The notes beneath the pieces were generated by a model. It was not told the DNA's origin. It made no database searches and was given only the letters and a program-made list of their open reading frames with translations. This document shows, one piece after another, positions 57,942-64,000 of a stretch of DNA of 64,000 nt. The number at the start of each line of letters is the position of its first letter. Position 1 is the first letter of the stretch. A program made the translations under genes and the position numbers. The stretch spans positions 558,001 through 622,000 of the forward strand of contig CBDCCY010000001.1 of the NCBI GenBank assembly GCA_965215155.1. Reading direction: 5' to 3'. The stretch is from JAGWAJ01 sp965215155. Its GTDB lineage: Bacteria > Acidobacteriota > Vicinamibacteria > Vicinamibacterales > UBA8438.

Positions 57942-59923
57942 GGCAGGCGATAGGCGATCAGCTCGCCGCCGTGGCCGCCGCCGCTCACGGCGACCACGAT
58001 GTACTGCCGCCCGTCGGCGAGGTAGGTCATCGGCGACCCGGTCTGCTGCGCGGGCATGTGGACCGCGCCGAGCTCCTCGCCGGTGGCCTTGTCGTAGGCC
58101 CGCAGCATCGCGCCGGAGACCCCTTCCTCGTTCGTGAAGGTGCCTCCGTCGCCGGCGACCACCAGCGTCCCGGTGACGAGCGTCCCGACGCGCCCCGGCC
58201 GACCGGTGCGCGGGATGTCGACGCCCTCCAGCAGACGGTGGTTGCGGATGTTGTCGGCGGTCTCGCCGTGCGGCACCTGCCACAGGATCTCGCCCGCGTT
58301 CAGGTCGATGGCGCTGATGCGGCCCCAGGGCGGCTTGAGAATCGGAATGCCCTCGACGTTGAGAGCCTGCTGCCGGGCGCTCACCCCCTCGGGACGCCCG
58401 CGGATGAAGTTCATGTCCGACCGCTCGGGATCGTTCACGAGGCCGAGATTGGTGACCTCGGACTTCGAGTACTGGTAGAAGATCCCCGTCTCGGGGTCGA
58501 ACGATCCGCCCGGCCAGTTGACGCCGCCGGTGGACGCCGGCACCTGCAGGGTGCCGTAGGTCCCGTCGGCCGTGCCGACCGAGGGGGGCGTGTAGATGGA
58601 GCGCCCGTAGCGGAAGCGGCCGAGCACCTCGAGCGCGCGGGCCTTGAGCTCCGGCGTGAAGTCGACCAGGTCGTCGGGCCCGATGCCCTGCTGGTCGAAG
58701 GCGGGCGGCTTCGTGGGATGCGGCTGGGTGGGCGAGAGGATCTCGCCGGGGATGTCCGAAGCGGCCACCGGCTGCTCGTTGATCGGCCAGACCGGTTCGC
58801 CCGTCTCGCGGTCGAACACGAACAGCCACGACTGCTTGGTCGGCAGGGCGACGGCCTTGATGCTGCGGCCGTCCACCGTGATGTCCGCCAGCACCGGCCC
58901 CGCCGGCAGGTCCCAGTCCCAGACGTCGTGGTGGGTGATCTGGAAGTGCCAGCGCCGCTCGCCGGTCTCGAGATCGAGCGCGACGAGGCTGTCCGAGAAG
59001 AGGTTGTCGCCCAGCCGGTGCCCGCCGTAGTAGTCGTTGGTCGGCATCTCGACTGGGAGATAGACCATCCCCAGCTCCGGGTCGATGGTCATCTGCGCCC
59101 ACACGCCGGCGTTCCCGGTGTAGCGCCACGAATCGCCTTCCCACGTCTCGTTGCCGAACTCGTCGCCCTGCGGGATGGTGTGGAAGATCCACTTCCGCTC
59201 GCCGCTCCGGACGTCGAACCCCCGGATGTAGCCCTTTACGTTGCGCATCGAGCGGGGCGCGCCGCCCGGCAGGTGGGCGGCTCCGATGACGATCGTGTCG
59301 CCGACCGCGACCGGCGCCGAGTGCAGCCCGATCTCGCCGGTGACGAGGTCGATCTCCTGGTCGAGGTTCTGCTTCAGGTCGACGATGCCGTCGGTGCCGA
59401 AGTCGGTCAGGCGCCGGCCGGTGGCCGCGTTCAGGCCGATCAGGTGGTAGCCGGGGGTGACGTAGAAGATCCGCCCGTCGGCGCCGTCGTCGAGGTAGGT
59501 CAGCCCGCGGCCGGAGAGCCGGCGCGGCGCCGCCGCCCCGCGCTCGCCCTCGTCGTAGCGGTGGAACCAGAGGAGCTCGCCGGTCGCCGCGTCGAGGGCG
59601 ACCGCCGCCCGGCGCGTGCCTGCCGTCGTGTAGAGGACGCCGCCGACCATCAGCGGGGTCGACTGCAGGAAGAACTCCGGCGTCGGTCCGAAGTTGTCGG
59701 TGCGGAACGTCCACGCCACCTCGAGGTCGTCGAAGTTCCCGCCGTCGACCTGGTCCAGGGGCGAGTAGCGCGTGTGGGCCAGGTCGCCGCCGTAGCTCGG
59801 CCATTCGCCGTGCCGGGTGCCTTCCTCCTGCGCCGCGAGCGGGGCGGGCGCGGCTGCGAGCGCAATGACGGTGACGAGGAGGAGCGCGCATGTCCCCGCC
59901 GTGCGGGAGCGGACGTGTTGCAT
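57938..59923 (-). CDS. Secreted PQQ-dependent dehydrogenase (quinoprotein beta-propeller)
   Basis: A 661-residue periplasmic protein. The signal ends LAAQE. GEWPSYGGDLAHTRYSPLDQVDGGNFDDLEVAW is the family opener, and the blades GELLWFHRYDEG, GERRWHFQITHHDVWDWDLP and GEPVWPINEQP are clear. It resembles the protein at 7931-10018 throughout. GGAGG lies 7 bp before the ATG. It would oxidise an alcohol or sugar and reduce quinone. It is first in the operon with the pnt genes. Confidence 0.88.
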   Translation of the reverse strand: MQHVRSRTAGTCALLLVTVIALAAAPAPLAAQEEGTRHGEWPSYGGDLAHTRYSPLDQVDGGNFDDLEVAWTFRTDNFGPTPEFFLQSTPLMVGGVLYTTAGTRRAAVALDAATGELLWFHRYDEGERGAAAPRRLSGRGLTYLDDGADGRIFYVTPGYHLIGLNAATGRRLTDFGTDGIVDLKQNLDQEIDLVTGEIGLHSAPVAVGDTIVIGAAHLPGGAPRSMRNVKGYIRGFDVRSGERKWIFHTIPQGDEFGNETWEGDSWRYTGNAGVWAQMTIDPELGMVYLPVEMPTNDYYGGHRLGDNLFSDSLVALDLETGERRWHFQITHHDVWDWDLPAGPVLADITVDGRSIKAVALPTKQSWLFVFDRETGEPVWPINEQPVAASDIPGEILSPTQPHPTKPPAFDQQGIGPDDLVDFTPELKARALEVLGRFRYGRSIYTPPSVGTADGTYGTLQVPASTGGVNWPGGSFDPETGIFYQYSKSEVTNLGLVNDPERSDMNFIRGRPEGVSARQQALNVEGIPILKPPWGRISAIDLNAGEILWQVPHGETADNIRNHRLLEGVDIPRTGRPGRVGTLVTGTLVVAGDGGTFTNEEGVSGAMLRAYDKATGEELGAVHMPAQQTGSPMTYLADGRQYIVVAVSGGGHGGELIAYRLP

Positions 59924-60170
59924 TCGGGAGCCTCCGTGTCGCGGCAACTGGGAAGCATACCGCGCCCCGGAGGGCGCGGGCCAGATCGCGGCCGGGCGGC
60001 CGCCCCTCGGGCCGCACCGGCACGGGGAGTCCGCGCCGCGCCGCGGACTCCTGTAGGCTTGGCCAGGGCGCCTGCGCCGCGACCCGGCGGCGGAGCCGTG
60101 GGGCGACGTGGGGCACCCCGCCGCACGGGCGGCGCAGCAGGGCCATCGCGGCCGAGACCCGGAGGAGATC

Positions 60171-61166
60171 ATGCTCAGACCGAAGCTCGTGCGGACCGCC
60201 GCCGTCGTGTTCGTGCTCGCGGCCATCGTGGCCGTTCCGGCAGCCGAGGCTCGCGAGCTCCAGACGGTGGAGTTCTTCAGCCCGGCCGTCGACCGGACGA
60301 TGAAGTACAACATCCTGCTGCCGGACGACTACGAGACGTCGACGGCGCGCTATCCGGTGCTCTACCTGCTGCACGGCCTGACCCAGAACTACACCGCGTG
60401 GGGGCTGGCCAACGGGGCGCCGTTCTACTCCGGCCTCTACGCCGACCTCATCGTCGTCATGCCGGACGCCGGCAACTCCTGGTACGTCAACTGGGCCGAG
60501 AACGAGGACGGGCAGTCGAACAACTGGGAGGACCACGTCGTCCGGGACGTCGTGAGCCACGTCGACTGGAACTTCCGGACCGTCGCCCGGCGCGAGGGGC
60601 GGGCGATGACGGGGCTCTCGATGGGCGGCTTCGGCGCCATCACGATGGGGCTCCGCAACCCGGAGCTGTTCATCTCCATCGGCAGCACGAGCGGAGCGCT
60701 GGAGTACGGCCGGCAGTCGGCCGCGCGGATGCGGGGCGAGATGCCGCCCCGGGAGCCGCGGCAGCTCACGCCCGAGCAGGAGGCGCGCCGGCGGCAGCCG
60801 AACCCGCTGATCGGGATCGACGGCTTCTCGAGCCAGGTCGAGCGGACGCCGCGGGGCACGATGTTCGCGACTCCGGAGCAGGCGGACGCCTACGACCCGT
60901 TCACGCTGATCGAGCAGATCCCTCGCGAGGACCTGCCGCACATCTACCTCGACTGCGGCACCGAGGACCGGCTGATCGCGGGGGCGCGGGAGCTGGCCGG
61001 CTACCTGGCCGAGCAGAACATCCCCTTCAACTTCATGCAGATGCCCGGCGCCCACAACGCGGCGTACTGGATCGAGGCCATCGGCCACATCATGTCGGTG
61101 CAGTACGAGGTGATGCAGCGCGCGCTCGGCCAGCGTCCGTTCGGCCGCGGCCGCGCGACGAACTGA
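60171..61166 (+). CDS. Secreted alpha/beta-hydrolase esterase (FrmB / antigen-85-like)
   Basis: A 331-residue exported protein. The signal ends about PAAEA. PVLYLLHGLTQNYTAW is the oxyanion-hole region, and the nucleophile is Ser150 in GLSMGGFGA. A likely Asp in LDCGTEDRL and His in PGAHNAAYW complete the triad. The PF00756 esterase group includes S-formylglutathione hydrolases and mycolyl-transferases; export suggests extracellular ester cleavage. GGAGGAG stands just before the ATG. Confidence 0.85.
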   Translation: MLRPKLVRTAAVVFVLAAIVAVPAAEARELQTVEFFSPAVDRTMKYNILLPDDYETSTARYPVLYLLHGLTQNYTAWGLANGAPFYSGLYADLIVVMPDAGNSWYVNWAENEDGQSNNWEDHVVRDVVSHVDWNFRTVARREGRAMTGLSMGGFGAITMGLRNPELFISIGSTSGALEYGRQSAARMRGEMPPREPRQLTPEQEARRRQPNPLIGIDGFSSQVERTPRGTMFATPEQADAYDPFTLIEQIPREDLPHIYLDCGTEDRLIAGARELAGYLAEQNIPFNFMQMPGAHNAAYWIEAIGHIMSVQYEVMQRALGQRPFGRGRATN

Positions 61167-61201
61167 CCGGGGCGCCCGCTGCCGCCGGCCGGGTCGTCCG
61201 G

Positions 61202-61831
61202 TCAATCGCGATCCCGGGCACGGGACGGCTCCGGCTCGGCGGCTCGCTCCGGCTCGGCGGCCTGCTCCGCGGCGGCGGCCCGCTCCGTCGCCGCCGCCCG
61301 CTCCGGCTCGGCGGCTCGCCGCGGCTCGGCGTACTCCTCGGCGGCGGCCCGCTCTGCGCCCGCTGCCTGCGCCGCGGCGACCGGCCGCACCCCGACACCG
61401 TGCTCGAAGACCAGGCGGCTGCCGTGACGCACCGTCTCGACGAGCGCCACGAGGCCGACCAGCGCGACGGCGAGGGCGCCGGCGACCATCCAGCGCGACG
61501 GCCGCAGCGCGTACGACATCGCGAGGCGCACGGAGGCGAAGAACGCGAACAGCCAGGTGGCGCGGAACGCCCAGTCGGCGTGCGCGGCGGCAACCGCGGC
61601 CCCGTCCGGGGAGAGCGCTTGCATCTCCAGCGCGCTCACGCCGCTGAAGTAGGCGGCGACGGCGGCCGCCGCTCCGGCGATGTACAGCCAGGTGGCCGTG
61701 TTCCGGACGGGCGCGCGCCCCCGCAGCAGCAGGTCCGCCAGGTCGACGGCCCCCGCCGCCAGCAGCAGGGCGATCGGGAAGTGCACCAGCAGCGGATGCA
61801 GGTTCGGCGCCCAGGCGGGGACGAGCGGCAT
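61202..61831 (-). CDS. DUF2231-like membrane protein with Ala/Glu-rich tail
   Basis: A 209-residue protein. The N-terminal LHPLLVHFPIALLLAAGAVDLADLL and four membrane helices correspond to the protein at 31544-32002, and the conserved block RLVFEHGVGV follows. The last 50 residues are a low-complexity tail of repeated AERAAAxExAxEPxR units. These are encoded by imperfect GGCTCGGCGGCTCGCTCC repeats. It sits alone between the esterase and methyltransferase genes, converging with the esterase 35 bp away. The function is unknown. Confidence 0.75.
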   Translation of the reverse strand: MPLVPAWAPNLHPLLVHFPIALLLAAGAVDLADLLLRGRAPVRNTATWLYIAGAAAAVAAYFSGVSALEMQALSPDGAAVAAAHADWAFRATWLFAFFASVRLAMSYALRPSRWMVAGALAVALVGLVALVETVRHGSRLVFEHGVGVRPVAAAQAAGAERAAAEEYAEPRRAAEPERAAATERAAAAEQAAEPERAAEPEPSRARDRD

Positions 61832-61908
61832 GGCGGCGCCATGCTACAACGGCCCGCCCGCGGAGCCGGCCCGCCCGGACGGCTCCTGCGCCGAGCGGTC
61901 GCTGCGGC

Positions 61909-62712
61909 ATGTCCGACACTCCCGCGGTGAGCGACGCGATCCCCTCCGAGGGCTGGCACGGCTGGGACGCGTATGCGCCCTTCTACGACTGGGAGAACCG
62001 GCGCACGGTCGGCCGCCGCGACGTTCGGTTCTGGGCGGCTCTGGCCGGCCGCGCCGGCGGCACCGTCCTCGAGCTCGGGTGCGGAACCGGGCGCCTCTCG
62101 ATCCCGGTCGCGCGCGCCGCGTCCCGGTTCGTCGGGATCGACCGCTCGGAGCCGATGCTCCGCCGGTTGCGCGTGCGGATGCGGCGTGCCGGTCTCGCCG
62201 GCCGCATGTCGCTGCTGCGGGGTGACATCCGCGAGCTGCCCTTTCTCCCGGACTGGGGGTGCCGCCTCGTCATGGCGCCGTACGGCATGCTGCAGTCGCT
62301 GCTCTCGGACGACGATCTCGCCGCGACGCTCGCCGGAGCCGCGCGCGTGCTCGATCCCGGAGGCATGCTCGGCGTCGACCTCGCCCCCGACCTGCCGAGG
62401 TGGGAGGAGTACCATCGCCGCGTTAGCCTCCACGGGCCGGCGACCGGGGGGCGCCGGCTCACGCTCATCGAGTCGGTGCGGCAGGACCGCCGGCGGTCGC
62501 TGACGGTCTTCGACCAGGAGTTCGTCGAGCGGCGCGGCCGCCGCCGGACCTCACATCGCTTCTCGCTCGCCTTCCGCACCGTCACGGTGCCGCAGATGGT
62601 CGCCCGCCTCGAGCGGGCGGGGTTCCGCGTCGACGCGGTGCTCGGCGACTACCGGGGGGCCGCGTGGTCGCCGGACGCCGAGGTCTGGATCATCGTCGCC
62701 CGCCGCGCCTGA
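61909..62712 (+). CDS. Class I SAM-dependent methyltransferase
   Basis: A 267-residue cytoplasmic enzyme. The SAM-binding motif is TVLELGCGTGRLSIPVA (about residues 51-67), followed by RFVGIDRSEPMLRRL, LRGDIRELPF and a later GAARVLDPGGMLGVDLAPD. The rest is a generic methyltransferase fold with no substrate-specific motif. It is divergent from the DUF2231 gene. A hairpin repeat follows its stop codon. Confidence 0.85.
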   Translation: MSDTPAVSDAIPSEGWHGWDAYAPFYDWENRRTVGRRDVRFWAALAGRAGGTVLELGCGTGRLSIPVARAASRFVGIDRSEPMLRRLRVRMRRAGLAGRMSLLRGDIRELPFLPDWGCRLVMAPYGMLQSLLSDDDLAATLAGAARVLDPGGMLGVDLAPDLPRWEEYHRRVSLHGPATGGRRLTLIESVRQDRRRSLTVFDQEFVERRGRRRTSHRFSLAFRTVTVPQMVARLERAGFRVDAVLGDYRGAAWSPDAEVWIIVARRA

Positions 62713-62718
62713 TCGCCG

Positions 62719-62804
62719 GTGTCTTCTGCGGAGGCGCCGCCGAAACGTGCCATGGAGCGGTTCGGGCCGGCGCCGACTCCCAACGCGCCCGTGAGGGCGT
62801 GCTA
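62719..62804 (+). repeat. Intergenic hairpin repeat, copy 2
   Basis: It contains GAAACGTGCCATGGAGCGGTTC, GGGCCGGCGCCGACTCCCAA and the hairpin CGCGCCC-GTGA-GGGCGTG (62784-62801), then CTA. The stem has one G-U pair where copy 1 has G-C, so pairing is kept. It starts 6 bp after the methyltransferase stop and lies upstream of a TonB receptor gene. Confidence 0.72.
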
Positions 62805-62808
62805 GAAT
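62803..62808 (+). promoter_or_regulatory. Possible -10 box at the end of the hairpin repeat
   Basis: TAGAAT directly follows the hairpin in copy 2 and lies 55 bp upstream of the TonB receptor start. It may be the -10 box of that gene. If so, the hairpin sits in the spacer or -35 region. No -35 box was recognised. Confidence 0.35.
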
Positions 62809-62863
62809 CGACCGGAGGCGTAATGGACCCTGCGACGCCGGCTCATCGGCGGGGAGGCGCACG

Positions 62864-64000
62864 ATGCGCAGCGGCATTCTGATCCTGGCCCTCCTCGCGG
62901 CCCCTCTCGCCGTGCCGTCCCCCGGGATGGCGCAGGAGCCCGGGGAGGGGCAGGACGCGGCCGAGCACGACGACGAGGAGCCGCTGCAGTTCACCGAGGA
63001 GATCTCGGTCACCGTTACCGCCCGCAAGCGGGAGGAGGACCTGCAATCGGTTCCCTTCTCGATCGTGGCGCCGACCCAGCAGGCGCTGCGCAGCCGGGGC
63101 GCCCGCAGCCTCGAGGACGTCTCCGCGAACGTCGCCGGCTTCTCGGTGCAGAACCTCGGACCGGGCCAGAGCCAGATCGCGATGCGCGGGGTCTCGGCCG
63201 GACAGATCGTGCGCGACCAGCCGGGCGTCAAGGAGCAGGTCGGCGTCTATCTCGACGAGTCGGTGATCTCGCTCTCGCTCTTCACACCGGACATCGACCT
63301 GTTCGACATGTCGCGCATCGAGGTGCTGCGCGGCCCGCAGGGGACGCTGTTCGGGTCCGGCTCGCTGTCGGGCACGGTGCGCTACATCACGAACCAGCCG
63401 GCCCTCGGGGTCAGCGAGGGGGCGGCCGAGCTCGGTTTCGGATCGCTCGACGGCGGGGGACTCGGCCACAACGCCAAGTTCGCGGTCAACATCCCGCTCG
63501 GCCGCGCGGCGGCGGCCCGGGTCACCGCCTGGAACACCGGCATCGGCGGCTTCATGGACGCCGTGCAGCCGGACCTGAGCGTCAACGAGAACGTCAACGG
63601 CGGCCGGCGGACCGGCGCGCGGGTGGCGTTGCGCCTCCAGCCGAGCGAGCGGTTCGCGCTGACCCCGCGGGTCATCTACCAGGACGTGTCGATGCGGGGC
63701 TGGAACCGCATCGACGCGTACAACGTCCTGGCCAATCCGTTCACGACGACGCGGCCCGCGGTCACGCTCGGCGAGCGGCAGCTCTTCACGCAGATAGACG
63801 AGCCGTACGCGGACGAGTTCCTGCTCGGCGACATCACGCTGGAGTACGACTTCGGCGGCGCCGCGCTGACCTCGATCACCTCGTTCACCAACCGCGACGT
63901 CGACGTTGTGCGGGATGCGTCGGCGCTGGGCGGCAGCGTCACCTTCAGTCCGTTCGGCGCGCCGGAGGCCGGCTACACGCTCGACTTCCCGCTCGTCGAC
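62864..64000 (+). CDS. TonB-dependent receptor, N-terminal part (runs off the right edge)
   Basis: The first 379 residues of an outer-membrane TonB receptor. A signal peptide (ending GMAQE) is followed by EISVTVTARKREEDLQSVPFSIVAPTQQALRSRGARSLEDVSANVAGF, the plug domain with a TonB-box-like EISVTVTA. YLDESVISLSLFTPDIDLFDMSRIEVLRGPQGTLFGSGSLSGTVRYIT leads into the barrel. Unlike the receptor at 23555 it has no carboxypeptidase-like domain. GGGGAGG lies upstream of the ATG. The substrate is unknown. Confidence 0.88.
   Translation, partial: MRSGILILALLAAPLAVPSPGMAQEPGEGQDAAEHDDEEPLQFTEEISVTVTARKREEDLQSVPFSIVAPTQQALRSRGARSLEDVSANVAGFSVQNLGPGQSQIAMRGVSAGQIVRDQPGVKEQVGVYLDESVISLSLFTPDIDLFDMSRIEVLRGPQGTLFGSGSLSGTVRYITNQPALGVSEGAAELGFGSLDGGGLGHNAKFAVNIPLGRAAAARVTAWNTGIGGFMDAVQPDLSVNENVNGGRRTGARVALRLQPSERFALTPRVIYQDVSMRGWNRIDAYNVLANPFTTTRPAVTLGERQLFTQIDEPYADEFLLGDITLEYDFGGAALTSITSFTNRDVDVVRDASALGGSVTFSPFGAPEAGYTLDFPLVD

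Noticed and set aside
61164..61207. TGACCGG / CCGGTCA inverted repeat between two convergent stop codons
   Set aside because: The arms include the stop codons themselves and are separated by a long loop; too weak to call a terminator.
61202..61360. Regular GC-rich repeats resembling a CRISPR array
   Set aside because: There are no constant repeat and unique-spacer units. The repeats lie in frame and code for an Ala/Glu-rich protein tail. No cas genes are nearby.
57776..61930. Very long open frames on both strands across the PQQ dehydrogenase, esterase and DUF2231 genes
   Set aside because: They cross several real genes in other frames and show no motif or signal; they are composition artefacts.

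Overview
The window is uniformly G+C-rich (about 70% by eye) bacterial chromosome. The gene content points to Acidobacteriota, most likely class Vicinamibacteria. It has many secreted PQQ-type beta-propeller proteins, a DUF1549/DUF1553 cytochrome paired with a DUF1501 protein, carboxypeptidase-regulatory TonB receptors, a DUF5916 protein, and two copies of a secreted family I associate with that phylum. This placement is inference from gene families; there is no rRNA or marker gene in the window.

Layout. 1-5.5 kb: the start of a GntP-type permease, a lytic transglycosylase lipoprotein, and a coupled pair of a cyclopropane-fatty-acid synthase-like methyltransferase and an FAD reductase. 5.5-10 kb: a secreted protein of unknown function, an AAA ATPase/DUF4143 gene with a striking palindromic promoter, and a PQQ dehydrogenase. 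10-12.7 kb: an ECF sigma / anti-sigma / Spy-like operon facing a second Spy-like gene. 12.7-18.8 kb: an NYN nuclease fused to a cold-shock domain, then the DUF1553 and DUF1501 pair.

19-23.5 kb is a mobile-element and toxin-antitoxin zone. A group II intron of the bacterial C kind sits at the start of a vapBC pair. An ISL3-family element is inserted in its reverse-transcriptase gene with a perfect 8-bp target duplication. The VapC gene is frameshifted and a VOC-family gene remnant follows. 23.5-37 kb: a TonB receptor, a PBP4-type carboxypeptidase, an NHL-propeller protein, a DUF2911 protein, a DUF2231 membrane protein, an eight-haem cytochrome, and an operon of cyclase, SoxC-like sulfite oxidase and cytochrome c.

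37-40.5 kb: a second accessory zone with a decayed DUF4143 C-terminus, a second palindrome-controlled DUF4143 ATPase, and an AbrB/PIN toxin-antitoxin pair. That pair is split by a short hairpin repeat and then by an IS630 element. 40.6-45 kb: three PQQ-like propeller genes, the third frameshifted. 45-54 kb: assorted secreted proteins, msrB, a VTT membrane protein, an exported HpcH/HpaI aldolase and a zincless MutM-like glycosylase. 54-60 kb: a reverse-strand run in which a PQQ dehydrogenase overlaps the pntA-pntA2-pntB transhydrogenase genes. 60-64 kb: an esterase, a second DUF2231 protein, a methyltransferase and the start of another TonB receptor.

The most noteworthy signals are regulatory or repetitive. 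(1) Two 39-bp near-perfect palindromes of the same geometry overlap the promoters of the two DUF4143 genes, whose GTG starts lie 5-7 nt after the -10 box, suggesting leaderless, self-controlled genes. (2) An intergenic repeat is present in three copies, and its hairpin shows a compensatory base-pair change. (3) Both toxin-antitoxin loci carry nested insertions.
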